Origin: Nannochloris sp. 'desiccata'
Lineage: Eukaryota > Chlorophyta > Trebouxiophyceae > Chlorellales > Chlorellaceae
DNA: 64,000 nucleotides
Direction of reading: 5' to 3'
Assembly (NCBI GenBank): GCA_019044685.2
Contig: JAGTXX020000014.1
Location: 558,001 to 622,000 of the forward strand
Below the pieces are notes generated by a model. The model saw nothing but the letters and a program-made list of their open reading frames with translations. It was not told the origin of the DNA and did no database searches. Each line of letters opens with the position of its first letter. Positions within the stretch are counted from its first letter, which is position 1. Shown here one piece after another: positions 1 to 13,330 of the stretch. The position numbers and the translations under genes are program-made.

Positions 1-105
1 GAATAATTCCCAATTTTCACCCTGCATCAAGGTTTGTAGATATCAATGAGTTGCAATAATAGCAAAAGTAACATCTGGAAACTAGATACATATAGTTTTG
101 CTAAC

Positions 106-336
106 CTCCCAAAAGTCTCTCGGTTCATCACTGCCGCCAACGGTTGAGGATGAGGAAGTGCTTGCCTCTCGTTCCTCAGTTTTAGGTTTTTTTGCATGGA
201 CATACACAGAAATACGTTGAACACGCAAAGACGTAGCAGGCCGTGTAGTTTGGAAGCTTGCCTTAGTTATAGTGCCACACTTTAGAGAATGTGGCAAACT
301 GATGATTGCATTTGGCAAGGCCAAGCGAGAAGACAT
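106..336 (-). CDS. 5' exon of an unrecognised, probably plastid-targeted protein (partial)
   Basis: The first coding exon of a gene that runs off the left edge. Reading on the minus strand from the ATG at 336, 77 codons end in Asp-Phe-Trp-Glu just before a GTTAGC donor at 105-100. The N-terminus is rich in Ser, Thr, Ala, Leu and Arg and almost free of acidic residues for about 50 residues, then becomes a polar Lys/Glu/Ser stretch. That looks like a chloroplast or mitochondrial transit peptide followed by a linker. The frame stays open upstream to about 357 without another ATG, so 336 is the chosen start. The mature domain is outside the window, so no function is assigned. Confidence 0.5.
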
Positions 337-577
337 AGCGTTTCTGACCGACGTCAAATGTAGAAGTGATGAACAAATATAAATTTATGAAGGAATCGAA
401 GCCTGGAATTCTTTACCGAGACTAAAATCCTTGGATAGAAACAAGCTAAAATCAAAGTTTGAAAATTGCTCGAGTTTAAGTTACAAAGTTTGAAAGTTTT
501 GAACTACTAACCTTGTCGGAGAAACTTAAACTTGAAACCTAGGATACCGAACACCAAACCTAAAATAGCTTTACAGA
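337..577. promoter_or_regulatory. Divergent intergenic region between the left-edge gene and ATG2
   Basis: About 240 AT-rich bases separate two divergent start codons and must hold both promoters. Repeated AAACTTG/AAGTTTG-like words occur around 450-540. I see no clear TATA box or other recognisable element. Confidence 0.35.
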
Positions 578-3500
578 ATGGAAACCTTGGGTGATCTCAG
601 TAACTGGGCCGCACGGCGCCTCGCGAGATCGCTTCTCAGAAAAACAAGATTACAACAGATTCTAGCTACGGATTTAGACTTTGAGCAAATTAGCGTTCAA
701 TTGGCCAAGGGCTCCTTGGAGCTCAAAGGATTTTTGCTTGACACTAAATACTTGAATGAGCAGTTGGTAAGTCAATGTGCTTCTCCGTTTTCCAAAGAAG
801 CGAAAGAGGAGGGCTGGCAAAGAGGAGGGCTGCCAGCGCCATTCAGCTGCTGAGCCAACTGCCCCTCCTCTAGTACCCTACATTCACATTAATTCAGCTC
901 TTTTTCCAGGCAAATGATGTTTACGAAATAGAATCAGGCTTAGTAGGAAAAATCAGCATCAGTCTCTTTGATCTTCATATAGTTGTAGAGGATGTCACCG
1001 TCAATGTGATACAGCGGGAAGTAGAGCAAAGTGCACCTGCTAATCTCCTTTCTAGAGCACGTCAGCCTGGGTTTAATGCTTCACAACCTTCTTATAATAA
1101 TAATGAAGCTCAAGAGGCAGCTGTAACTGGTGTAGCTGAAGGAATACAACTGGTATCAGACCTTGTTCAGAGGCTCTTTAAAATTCAAGTCGAGGGAAGA
1201 CGCATTGAGGTTGAAATGAAACTGGCTCAAGGGCAGCTTTTAACGATTAAATTAGATAATGTTGCAATGCAAGATGCGCAAGGAGTTGAACATGAATTAT
1301 TATATACTGCTTGTGATGTAGCCAAGGCGTACTCCTTTTCTGGACTAGCGGTGAAGTTGACGGCATCGGATGATCCTACCTCTGAGGTCTTAGCATCTAT
1401 TTCATGGGAAGCAACTGGTTGCAGCGGTAAAATTGCAGTAGGATGGGCAGTAGATGAGCTTAACTTAAATGCACTGGCTTCATTTGATGGTGTTTGTGTC
1501 TGGATCCAACCCGCTGCAGCGTCAGTCATCTCAAACCTACTAGAAACATTTAAAAGAGCGAGAACGAAGCCTGAACCCTCTAAAGATATGCCAGCATCAG
1601 ATCATACTCTTAGTAGATCTCTGGTGGTCGCTGATGCTGTCTCCCAAAGCAATATTCTAAGGGCATTAACGTTGCCAGACGGTCAGCGCTTGCTGGAAGA
1701 GGAACTGGCCCGCATGCCTGGAGCTCATGGTGGTGAACAGGTAAGTTTGTTTTCTTCTTTCACATATCATCCAAATGAGTCCATAATTGACATATCTCTA
1801 CTGCCGTACAGGATGTCGATGAATTTTTTGATGCTTTAGCAAGCTATAGCGGGACGGACTACATGTCACAGTCATTCTTTTCCACTGCTTCCACAGTATT
1901 CGGCGAAGCTAGAAGTCGCCCTTTATCGCCCAATGGCGAGTCATTTTTACCTCTGGAAGAAAATTCAAGGCAATTTGCTGCCAATGAAATGCCGTCGCCA
2001 AGTGTTCAGGTACAAGTGGAAGTAGCTGCATTGGAATTATGGTTGGCTTGTCGTTCAGAATCGATAGGGAGCGAAGACCCATGGTATATGCGGCTAAATA
2101 TGCAGGGTATATTGCTGAGACAGGTAACAGGTTTTAATCCAATTTTCCAACAAATCTTCTTGATAGGTAAAATTGCTTGGTTCGTTAATAATGACTTATT
2201 TATTTTCAATGATATCCTGCAGGAGCTTTCAAGCACATGGACGGCATCGCTTAAGTCGATTGATATTTCGGAATACACACCAATAGAAGCAAACAAATCA
2301 AAGCTTCACGATATTGGACAGTTCGAGGCTTTGTATGAGAAGTTCGCGACGCACTGTGATCTGCCATCTTTCAGTAGCTGTTTCAGTGGTAAGTGTGTTT
2401 CAATGCGTGGGATAAATACGTTTTTTGATGCTCTTAATTTATCTGAGCTGCTCGGTGACTTAACCTGCAGAAAAAATAGCTTTCGCTGATACTATTCGTC
2501 GCTTGGAGCTCTTGAAGTTAGTGGACAGAAACTTCTGGTGTCCTCCAGATAATTACGAGGTAATAGCAGTGGTTTCATCTGCAAGCGTACCTTTAGTCTA
2601 AATCTACTTACCCGTAAATCCTGTTTAAAATTCACAGATGAGTCCGATAATTGCATGTGTCGCTGCCGGTCATCCAGCGCTCTCCATGATAGTCAAAAAG
2701 TCACGGGTCACGGGTGCTTTGGCGGCAAGCTTGCTCCTGCTGAAAGTACATAGCTGCCTGAATGCGCCAATGCTCACAAGAATGGAAGGTCTTGTATCTT
2801 CATTCGCCACGGGTTTTTGTTCGCGGACTGCTTCTGAAGTGCAAGAGCAGCAAGCAGTTAGTTTGGACTTGACTGTCCATTTATCAATGCTCACATTATG
2901 TTTCTTCGCGCCCAACACAGCTATTGCTTTACAAGTGCTATCGGGAGTGACGATTGATGAGTTATCTTCCCTCATTAACCAGCGGGGCTCGCACTGGAAT
3001 CAGGCCGTTTGTCCACCATTTATCAAGGTTCAGCGCGAACTAGACGATACCCATTGCCGAGTTTATGCTAACAGAGCGCAAATTTATAATATGGTCATTG
3101 ATTCGGGGGGCTTGATTGAAATCGTGGACGGAGGTTATGCAGAAGCGTTTAGTATCTCCAGCGTGCTGAATGTCTGCCGGACTTTGCAAACCTTGTCAGA
3201 AGATTTGCCCGAAAATATTGCTCCATTGATCGATCAAAGTAAGCACCTTCCATGCGTTGACGATACAACGGGAATGGGAAAGTCCGTTTCTATTGCAGGC
3301 GCTACCGTAAAAGCTACGGAAATTACAATCGCTGGCGATCTGCAAGTTAACGTCTCCCCTACATTATTAAGCTCGGTAATTGAAATTGCTAGGTCTTTTT
3401 CGGTATTTTCTAGGTCGCCTACAAATTCTGGAGCCTTCAAAGTCCACATAGCTGATTTAAAGTTGCAGTTCCTGGGCCCACTGTCACTCGTTTGCAGGGA

Positions 3501-5710
3501 CATTCAATTAATGCATATCCTCGATGATACTAACTCTTCGTTCGCAACCGGATCGATAGGGTCACTGTGCCTGCATGGCGGTTCAGAATGGCATTACATC
3601 AGCACATTCAGCAGCGAAGCAATGGCTATTGCGTTTGCTATCTCTGACAGCTGCAGGAGCGGAAGCGACGCTGCAATTAAGAAACATTTAATTCTGCGCG
3701 TGGATGGCATTATTCTTGCTGAGGATTTTCTCTGCGAAAAGCCAGTCTGGTCGGAATTTGACTATATCAAAAGCATAGCTATGCAAACTCCTGGTAATAC
3801 AACCGCACAGTCGCTGGCAGTCCATATCTCGGGTAAACAATTGCTGATCCTACAAATTCCATCGAGCGAGCACCAAGTTGCTGCAGCCGTTTACGTCCAA
3901 GACTTCTGTGTTGCTGCTCCAGAACCTGCAGATGTATGCGCCCATATTGATGGCGCTTCCATCTATCTAAGAGAGAGCGGGCTTGCTCATACGGGCCTTC
4001 AATCTGCTTTCTCGGTCCCTACTTGGTTGCAAGAAAAGGGATATCTCCTAATAGCAAGCGAAGAGCAAATGCATTTTAAGCGTTGGTTCAGCACTAATCC
4101 TTTGCTTAAAGCCGAAATGATATCATTGCGCACTCGTTCGTTGCATCTTAATATGGGCAAAGACTCTGCTGCTTTAATTAAGAAGCTCTCGGAGCTAGTA
4201 GTACGTCGGAGGCATACTGGAGAAGCTGATGAAGACTTTGCTGAGATGGCGTCGGATGCCGTTGAAGAGGCTTTAGGCTTAGACATTGGGGGTCCAGATG
4301 AGCAACATGCGCCGTTAAATGGTAATGTTTTCTTCCATTGAGTTTTGAGTTTTTAATGAACGTACTTATTTGCAAGTGACGTATAATTAAATTGTTTGCA
4401 GGTGCCTGGTATGCGGACCAAGGCCTTGGGGTAGAGGATACAGAACAATCCCTGGGCCCTGGTGAGCTTCGCCAGCACTCCTTTCCGACGAGGGAAGCTA
4501 TTGTGAATGGTGGCGGCGCTTCGCTGTTCCCGTATGTATATTTTTCTGACTACGTTCGCAACTCTACAGCAAGGTAAGTCGTAACGCTCCAAAGAGATTG
4601 TAGAGACACAACTGAAATATCTCGTAATTTAAATCTTACAGGAGCGAAATTGATGCCGTCTACGAGAGAATGATTACAATTGGACTTGATAATGTTACTC
4701 TGGTTGTAATTGGTACTAGTTCACTAGGCGGAGATATTCTGGAAGGCTCGTTGCAACTGAAAGTAGAAAATTGCGAAGCTGCTTGGAGACAGTATGATGG
4801 TGTGAACATCTTGCATGATTGCGAATGTACGATACGGCGTTTGAGCATGCGACATGATATCCATTCTCAGGCGACGCCAAGTTCGCCATGGCATGACGTC
4901 GTCATTTGCCCCCATTTAAGGGGCCAATTAAATGCTTTTGAATGTCAAGTAAAAATATTTAAGAGCCAGAGTAAGTAATTCTCTATGCTATTATCACTGT
5001 TTACATTCTTAACGCATCGTTGTTGTCTTTATCGTTCTAATGTAGGCCGTCGCAATGAGTTGGTGCTTCGAGCGAGCTGCTCGCCTGGTTCGGCCCTTGT
5101 TCGACTGGATCAATATTTGCTCCATTTTTTGCTGTCATTTTCGCAAGACTTCACAAATCCTATCAATCTTGATAGCTGGCAAACACTTGAAGAAGAAGAA
5201 GTAGAAGAAGAAGGAATAGGACAAGAAGAAGATGATATATCAGAAAATGGGGGTTCAGTATACATTCAGCGCTGTCATATCGCTGGATTTTCGCTTACGG
5301 TGAGCTATATTCCTGCGTATGTAGACATGGGTGCCCTGCGGAAAGGCAGTTATATGGAATTTTTAAACGTGTTGCCGGAACTGAAGGCCTCTGACCTTTG
5401 GCTCCGGAATCTCGAGATTTGTGGCGAGGAAAGCTTCTCTTCGTTGGGCGCAGTTGCAGCTACTAGATGGATGCAAGAGATCCTGGCTTTCCAAAAGCAC
5501 AGGTTCTCTATTTTGTTATCTGGAGGTCAGTCCGTCCCCATTGGCGCCATCGGAAAGACCTTGACTGACTTTGCAGCACAGCCTGCGACCCATTCGAAGG
5601 AAACTTTCGAGCAGCTTCAAAAAGCTGCCATTGCATTCTTGCAGTTAATGGCCAACGAAGGTCGTGAAGTTGGTGTTACGGTGGCGGGAGCTTGGAAAAG
5701 TAGGCGCTAA
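578..5710 (+). CDS. ATG2: Autophagy-related protein 2 (ATG2), lipid-transfer protein
   Basis: Nine exons: 578-766, 910-1740, 1812-2123, 2223-2388, 2471-2559, 2638-4321, 4402-4573, 4642-4970 and 5046-5710. All junctions are GT-AG and keep one frame, giving about 1478 residues. The first 63 residues are the chorein-like N-terminus (LARSLLRKTRLQQIL, then LDTKYLNEQL). Exon 5 carries the family motif ending NFWCPPDNYE. The last exon has the ATG2 C-terminal region (VDMGALRKGSYMEFLNVLP and a Trp-Met-Gln-Glu-Ile segment). Family knowledge: ATG2 bridges ER and phagophore and moves lipid for autophagosome growth together with ATG9 and ATG18. It is somewhat shorter than the plant proteins. An acidic Glu-rich stretch at 5190-5245 precedes the C-terminal domain. 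Its 3' end converges on the IFRD gene. Confidence 0.9.
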
Positions 5711-5758
5711 AAGTCTTTAAAATTATCGAGTGTTTGTATTAAAGAATATTTCTGCTAC

Positions 5759-5786
5759 TGCATCCATTCATTCATTCATTCATTCC
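5759..5786. repeat. ATTC/CATT tetranucleotide microsatellite
   Basis: About five perfect copies of ATTC lie in the 139-base gap between the convergent 3' ends of ATG2 and the IFRD gene. It is a simple repeat likely to vary in length between strains. Confidence 0.8.
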
Positions 5787-5849
5787 CCTAATTATATAAT
5801 ATTTCATGCATTTTCAATTTTAAACCAACATTTCAAGAAGAAGAAAATC

Positions 5850-7266
5850 CTAGTGCATTAAGGTATTCTTATAAGCCGCAGACGCTCTCCGTTCATTTTT
5901 CCTCGTTTGGGACCGCTCCTTGCTTTGAGCGGATGCCGGGGACCTGTATGCTCTCTTTTCTAAAGCCGTCAGCCGCTCCGGCGCTTCCTCTGATGGTCTG
6001 AAGCTAAAGACCTGATGCAGCAAGGTATTGCTCAATAAATGAACTTGAAACCCTTCTCCTAAGAATGATCGAAAGGCATTCAACTGCACATTCCCTATTA
6101 ATGTATCTACAGTCAACACGTCACCATGACGAAGCTTCACTTTTTGCTCCGGTGGGTCCCCTCCTTCCATAATAGAAGCTAGCTCCCTAAACGTAGTCTT
6201 TAAAACTATCCTATCTTTTTTACTTCGCCGTGTCTCGTCCCCTCTATTCTTTGCCAAGTCTTGCATACGGCTCACTATGTCTTCAATATGGTCAATCTCT
6301 TCCTCTTCTTCATCCTCTGCCGTTGGAGTGGACTCTGGCAATGTTGAGAGGTCACACGTATCATATAAGACAGCTACCGCTTCTCCTGCAGCTGCTCTAA
6401 CGTCTACATTGTCGCTATGAAGAAGTGCTGCTAATAACTTCAACTGGTCATCTAAAACAGTGCTTGCAAATTTCCAAGCGGGCACCGTGGTGAATAAAAG
6501 AGTCCACCCTCGCAATGCCGCTGCTTGAACTTCTCCTGTAGAACTGGAATTCGCTCTTCGTAATAGGCTCATGACTTGCATGGTCTCCTCAGGTCCAGCC
6601 GCAGCTACGAAACACATCATGCTTAACGATTCTATAGCTGCTGTCCTCACGTCTGCCACCTTGCCTTTTGTAATAACCGGTTCAAAGGCTGTTAATGCCT
6701 CTTCAAAGATCAATTCTGTAGTTGAAGAAGGTCCCAAAGTAGTAACATGTAATGCTGCAAGAGAAAAAAAATAGAAAAATAAGTCAAATTAAGGGTTAAA
6801 ATAAGAAATTAATACAGAGAATGGCGGGAGATCAAAAAGCATACTCACCTAGAGCTTTAGTAGCCAGCGTAGCCTCCGCTGCCCCTCCACGCTTAAAACA
6901 AGATAGAAATAGTCTAGACAAGGTCTCCTGTTTAAAAGTACACTCCTCAAACTGCCACTCGCTTATTAAAAGTCGAATTAATTTTTGAAGCCCCGTCTCT
7001 CGGGTGGCAGCCCTTTTCTCATACAACATTTCAATGGCAACTGCGAATTCATCCTCTTCTTCGTCGCTATAGAGGTCGAAATCGTCATTTGCGGCGCTGC
7101 GTCCGCATATAGATACTGTGCTAGAGGCCTTGTCGTCGCCGATATCTGAGCCCGGCCGCGACGGCTTCCCTGCAAATTAAATAGGTAAAAAGATGATTGA
7201 TAAGAATCTTGCAGCTGCGAATAGATAGGGTACTTTGTAATTATGTGGAGACTTACTTCGTCCCAT
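5850..7266 (-). CDS. IFRD (interferon-related developmental regulator) family protein
   Basis: Three exons read down from the ATG at 7266: 7257-7266 (10 bases), 6849-7169 and 5850-6754, giving 411 residues. Both donors (GTAAGT, GTGAGT) and acceptors (TTGCAG) are good. The N-terminal IFRD helical repeat region shows motifs such as EKRAATRETGLQKLIRLL and FKRGGAAEATLATKALG. The C-terminal IFRD_C region is clear at RHGDVLTVDTLIGNVQLNAF and the following SNTLLHQVFSFRP. Animal members are transcriptional co-regulators; plant and algal members are poorly studied, so only the family is assigned. A Glu-rich acidic stretch separates the two domains. The tail is basic, which suggests nuclear or RNA-associated location (inference). 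Confidence 0.85.
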
Positions 7267-8050
7267 ATCGCCAATGGGAAACTAGGCTTTCGTAAATAAA
7301 AACCCGAGGTGAATGATATATCTAAACAAATTTGAAATTTGAAAGATGTATTGCAAAGTAGTCACAGAAATACCTTACAAGAATTTCGGAGCAAGAATTA
7401 TAAGGTTATTATTGATAAGGTTATGAAGGAATGTGTCCAAGGCTGGAGATTCATCATATGTATTCAACGAGCGACGCAGCCGCCGTGACGAGAGCTTCCG
7501 TAATGGCGATCGAGCAGTTTGAAACTTTTCAACTATCTCTCTGAACGGATTTCAACACAATCAATTTACAGTGCTTTTCTTGAATTCAATAATGTTAATG
7601 ACTACTATGATGGATATCTTGATCCCTATGCTTGCTTCCTGAATTAGCAAAAAAGCTCCTTAACCCCAACAACCATGACGTGACCGGGTGTCAAAAATTA
7701 TAAGCTTGAAAAGAGGGGAAAAATGGATAATGAATTGCTAATCTAAGATAATAAAAACAATGTTACTGAGAGGGGAAATTAAATTTAAATGCCCATGATG
7801 ATTTTGCAGGACTGAAGAAGGGGAGGTACTTGGGAAACAAAAAAAATTGAAAGGACGGTGGTAAGAGGAGAAAAAATTTACTTAGATATACATATAGGAT
7901 ATAACCCGAGGAAAAGAAGGCTCTATGTTTAAAACAGAAGATTTTAGAATTTTTCCCTTGCCATACAATAGTACATATACAAAATACCAATATTAGGAGC
8001 GTAATTTGCTCTTTTATCTCTATTTTTATTTACTCGGCCAGCTTGGCAAA
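7267..8050. promoter_or_regulatory. 784-base intergenic region: IFRD promoter and ABCB 3' UTR
   Basis: It must contain the upstream region of the IFRD gene (low-coordinate side) and the 3' untranslated region of the ABCB gene (high-coordinate side), both on the minus strand. ORFs here are short and low-complexity. I see no RNA gene or repeat. Confidence 0.4.
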
Positions 8051-11000
8051 TTACCGTCCCTTGCGACGGACTGCTCTTGAAGATTGATGCCTCACGAGCT
8101 TTGAATAACTGCCAGACGCATCCATCAAAGAATCATGAGTACCTTGTTCGATAATTCTACCCGCTGCAACGACAGCAATCACATCAGCTTGGCGGACAGT
8201 AGATAAACGATGGGCAACCACCACGCAGGTACGTCCAACAATAATACGATCAAGTGCTGCTTGGACTTGTTTCTCGCTCTCGGCATCTAAAGCAGAGGTT
8301 GCTTCATCAAGCAATAAGATTCGAGGATCACGTAAGATAGCACGTGCGATAGCAATACGCTGCTTTTGTCCTCCACTAAGTTGGATCCCACCTTCTCCGA
8401 CTCTGGTCTCAAGGCCTTCAGGCATCTGATCGATAAAATCAAGAGCATTAGCAGCTTCCGCAGCAGCTCTAACTTCTTCAACTGTAGCCCGTTCGTTACC
8501 ATACTTGATGTTACCCATGATGCTGTCAGTGAACAGCACAGGCTCTTGATTAACAAGACCTATCTGGGAACGCAACCAGTGTAAATTCAAAGTCGGTAAT
8601 GCTTTGCCATCGAGAAGAACAACTCCCTCAATAGGATCATAGAACCGTAATACTAACCCTACAATAGTAGATTTACCACTACCGCTCTCACCAACTAAAG
8701 CCAAACTTTGTCCAGCGTTGACCAGTAAATTAAATCTCTTGAAGACAGTGATGTCCGGGCGGGAAGGATATGAAAAGGTAACATTTCTTAATTCAATATC
8801 GCCAACCACCTTGTCAGGCTTCTCTCCAGCAGGGGAGCTCGAATCAATCAGAGGCTTGGCATCAATTACTTTAAAGACACGTTGTACAGCAGCGCCAGAT
8901 TTACTCATATCTGGGAATGCCATTTGTGCTTGAGCTAAACCAAAGGCAGCTAGCAAAATAGAAAAGAACGCTTTAAGCATATCGTCAAAGGTCATTCTAC
9001 CCTTGGAGACTTCCTGTGCACCAAACCAAAAGGCCAGTGCATACACAGCAAACATAACACACTGAGAAAAGCCAAATCCAGTTCCAGCCAAATTTGAACT
9101 CTTCCGAACTTGTTTTTCCGGGCCCACCATGCCATGATTATAAAGATCGCAAATTTGATCTTGCATACTAAAGGCAGCAATGGTACGGATAGACCCCATA
9201 GCTTCAGCTGCTGTTTGATTGGCCTCATTGTACAACGTATCAGCTTCAGAAGAGAAGCCCATCATGAATTTAGTTTGAAAGACATTTGCAATAGCCAAAA
9301 TGGGCAGCGTGGCAAGGACAACTAGACACATACTCCAAGAGGCTGCAAAGGCAATTGCTAAAGCCCCAACCATGGTAACGATGTTCTGTAATAAAACACC
9401 AACCTGGTCACCGACTGCACCACGCACAAAGACGGTATCCGAGGCCAAGCGGCCTACAATGGCACCTGAGCTATTTTCTTTTTTATCAAAAAATGAAATA
9501 TCCTGCTTTAAAACGCATTTAAGCAGGATAACACGTAAACGACGTGCTAACTTTTGGCCCATAACACCAAAAGAGTAGCCTTGTAAGATGCCAAAGAGAA
9601 TGCACCCTAACCCGATGCCCATAAAGATTAAAGACCATTCTCTGCCTCCAGACAAGACGCATTCCCTACCGGCATCACCAGCGCAATTAGGATCACTTAC
9701 TGGCGCATAGAAAACACCGATGATAGAGGATAAAGCTAAAGCAAACCCAGGCATAGTCATACCCAAACAAGCAGACGAGAATGCACCAACAATAAAGTAG
9801 GGCCATTCAGGTTTATTGTAGCCTGCAAGACGCCAATACCCCACGCTCTTTCCAGACTTCTTCTTCTTTTTTTTACCACTGCCTTTCTCAAGATCATCAG
9901 CATCAGCTGCAGTGATATCTCCTGCTCCACTATGTTCTTTAACCATTTCAAGACTGACTCTGCGTTGAGCAGCGACGGAATTCCAAAGACCTCCAGCCTG
10001 TATTTCTTCTTCCACCTCTTTGCCTTTTTGTTGATCACCACCGCCATCCATTGCAGCCTGCTGAGTAGCAATTAAAGTAGCATACGCACCAACAGAGTCT
10101 TTAATTAACTCATCATGGGTACCCAATTCAACGACAACACCTTGCTGCACTACAGCAATAGCATCAGCGTTGATAATAGTCGATAAACGATGAGCTACAA
10201 CCACGGTGGTTCTCCCGATTTTGACATTATCCAAAGCCTCTTGAACTAATTTTTCGCTCTCTGTGTCTAAAGCAGAGGTAGCTTCATCCAATAACAAGAT
10301 CTTAGGATTGCGGAGGATAGCACGTGCGATGGCAATACGCTGCTTTTGCCCACCACTAAGCTGGGTTCCTTTCTCACCGCACAAGGTGTCGTACCCCATC
10401 GGCAGAGATTTGATAAACTTGTGGGCGTTTGCCGCCATCGCTGCAGCTTCAATTTCTTCTTGTGTCGAGCCAGGTTTACCATACATGATGTTATCACGGA
10501 TACTAGAAGCGAATAACGCAGGTTCTTGACTGACTAAACCCATCAGTGAACGAAGCCACCTCAACTGTAAAGTCCGGATATCGTGGCCGTCGAGCAACAC
10601 AGCACCTTGTTGAGGGTCATAAAATCGTTGAATAAGCTGAACAGCAGTAGATTTACCGCTCCCACTAGATCCTACTAAAGCTGTGACAGATCCGGCACGG
10701 ATGTGCAGGTTGAAATTCTGGAAGACAGGCTTATCAGGACGAGCAGGGTAGTTGAAATACAAATTTTGCAACATCAAATCACCGGTGACATTTTGGAGCT
10801 CTTTGCCAGGCGCGTCCAAGTTAATTTCAGGCTTCTTTTCAATCATCTTAAACAGCACCGCACCAGCATTACGTCCTTGTAAAAAGTACTGAAAGGAAGG
10901 GGCGGCCTGGCCGAGAGCAAAGCCACCGATGATGGCAGCAAAAATAACATTTAAAACATCACCTCCCGTGTAGGAACCATCAGCAACTTTCACAGCGCCA

Positions 11001-12047
11001 TAATACATCGCAGCAGCATAACTCATAAAGAAGATACCATTAGTAACTCCAATAATGCATCCTTGCATAAAACCTTGCTTGATGCCTGCCTTTAAGGGCC
11101 AATCCAAAGCAGCAGAGTACTCCCTCACTACTTGATCTTCGTGATTGAACGCAGCAACAGTACGGATGTTACCTAAAGCTTGCTGAGAGATAGTATTGGC
11201 CTTTGCGTAAGCAATATTCGCGCTTTTAGTAAGTTTGCTACCCATGATGGCGATAGCTGCACCAACACACGCGAGAATCGGCACCATGGCGAGAATAATT
11301 AAAGTTAAATCCCAACCACGCCAGAATGCAATAGCCATACCAATAACGAATGTACCGACGTTATGAAGAAAGCTTCCTACTTTCTCAGAAATTGCAAGTT
11401 GGTAAGCGAGGGTCTGCTCGTTTAAGCCCATTAAAAGCTCTCCAGTAGTGGCATCCTTGTCAAAAAAGGCAACGTCTTGTCGGAGCACTGCTTGTAAATA
11501 CAATGATCGAACTCTATTGGCCTGGCGAGAGCCACTCCACATCCAGAAAGCTATAAGAGCGTAACTACAGAAGAAAGTAAAAATTGCAAGGTAGAGAAAG
11601 TACAGACAGTACTGGTTGACAGTGCTCACAAGATCAACTTCTTCATTTCCAAAAACGTTGATAAGATTGCCGAAAATCAGAGCAAATAATGGGATACAAG
11701 CACCGTTTCCGATTCCTGCTATAGTTCCCAAGGTGATTAAGATCATGTCCTTGCGATCAGCATATCTGTAAAAGGGGCAAGAGGAAGTTTAGAGGTTAGA
11801 TAGTGCTCAGAAAAGCCAGCCAGCCTGTGGTTGCTGCAAGAGGATCACTTTTTTGTAAAAGGTCAAAATGCATTTTCCACACAGTTAGTATCCTCTCAGC
11901 ATACCTGAACAAGCTAAAGTAAGACACGGGCTTCTCCTTTACGGCCCGCTTCTTGTCAGTTTCAACAGCGACAGTCTTTGTTTCATTCGATGAGGTAATC
12001 CCAGTCCCATCTGCTACAGCGGCAGTTAGAGCCTCTGGAGCACTCAT
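8051..12047 (-). CDS. Full-size ABC transporter, B family (MDR/P-glycoprotein type)
   Basis: Two exons, 11905-12047 and 8051-11765, encode 1285 residues; the junction restores Phe-Arg-Tyr-Ala-Asp-Arg just before the first membrane span. The order is membrane domain, nucleotide-binding domain, linker, membrane domain, nucleotide-binding domain. Both ATPase halves are complete: Walker A GSSGSGKST and GESGSGKST, signature LSGGQKQR twice, and Walker B ILLLDEATSALD twice. The linker has a Lys/Ser-rich run. Members export hydrophobic compounds, hormones or lipids across the plasma membrane or an organelle membrane. There is no obvious transit peptide, so plasma membrane or vacuole is likely, and the substrate cannot be read from sequence. 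The start lies 423 bases from the divergent TIM10 start. Confidence 0.95.
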
Positions 12048-12469
12048 TCTTGAGCGCGTCTATGTCAAGAATTTATATGTCCAGTTATATGTGATCAACT
12101 TTTTGCAGCGTTCAGCACTTCTGTAAATATTCAAATTTAGCTCGTTGGAAGGAAAACCACAGAATGATTTGTTAAAGTTTCGCAGGTGCAGCGGCGTACT
12201 TGAGTGATGGTCCGCTGTTAACAGTAAGAGTACTACTATCCAATATTGCAATGCTGTATGTTAGGGCTGGAATAGCGTTAATATACTGTGCACACGCTTT
12301 AAACGCTGGCGCCCTTTCCGAAGTTCGTGTGGCAACAAACGTACATCTGCTTCGTTGGCTTTGTCAGTGCTTAATCGGTTATCTTTTCCACGACAAAGCA
12401 GAACTCAAGTTGATCACAAGACCTTCCTTAAAACAGGTTGCATAAAGTTGGTTTCAATTTTTCATCAAT
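12048..12469. promoter_or_regulatory. Divergent promoter region between ABCB and TIM10
   Basis: 422 bases separate two opposite ATGs, so promoters and 5' UTRs of both genes lie here. No other gene is seen; the short ORFs have no recognisable content. Confidence 0.45.
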
Positions 12470-13075
12470 ATGGCACAGCAACCGGACCCACAGATGGCAA
12501 TGCAAATGGCTCAACAGGAAATGGAATATCGCGTTGAGTTATTTAATAAGTAAGCTTTTCAACGGCAATGGATGTAAAATGAGCAAGTTTTTACTCTTTC
12601 GCAGTCCTTATAAATTAAAAACACTGGAATCCTTAAATTATATCTGTGCAGGATGGTATCTAGCTGCTTTGAGAAGTGTATTGATAGACGGTGAGTGATG
12701 TTATGCAAGCAATTTTTGAAATCTTTGCTGTGCCTCGAAGATGAGCGAGCTGTGGGAATCCCCGCCACTTGATGGCTTCTTTTCCAAGCCCCTCTCAATT
12801 ACTTTTTAAATCTTTGTTTATTACCAGGTACAAAGAAGGAGAATTGAGTGTAGGGGAGAACGCATGCATTGATCGTTGCTCGAATAAGTATTGGCAGGTG
12901 AGAATGACTTTTAAATGTTGTATTAGCTCTTTCGACGTCCTCCCTACCCTGTTATTATTATTATCTTTTTATACTTCGTATTAACTGTTCAATTACTTCT
13001 ACTTCCTGCTTTTTATTTCTGCAGACAACTGGAATTGTAGGTCAGATGCTTGGAGCGCAAGGCAGCATGCAATAG
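12470..13075 (+). CDS. TIM10: Mitochondrial import chaperone Tim10
   Basis: Four small exons (12470-12549, 12652-12690, 12828-12897, 13025-13075) join in frame to give 79 residues, the usual size of small Tim proteins. The twin CX3C signature is present: C-FEK-C in exon 2 and C-IDR-C in exon 3. The flanking sequence (MVSSCFEKC, RYKEGELSVGENACIDRC, KYWQ, GQML) is typical of Tim10 rather than Tim8, Tim9 or Tim13. In the family Tim10 forms a hexamer with Tim9 in the intermembrane space and carries hydrophobic precursors to the TIM22 and SAM machineries. No presequence is expected, and none is seen. No single exon exceeds 80 bases, so ordinary ORF calling misses this gene. Confidence 0.93.
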
Positions 13076-13330
13076 ATAACACCTGGATGCTAGTTATAGG
13101 AGAGAACCAGAGGCGATTTCCTTTTCTGCCCTGCAGCAGGTGATTAGATTGTTGATCATAAACATATTCATATAGATAATAATCCCAGTATGTAAACTTC
13201 CGAAGCGAATGATAATAAAAGAACAATAAACAGAAAAATTTGAATGATAAATAAGTATGCATAACAAGTAAAAGCTTTGGGGGCCCTAGATATTTAAAAA
13301 AAAAAATGAACGTGGCTTTGCGCTCTCTCT

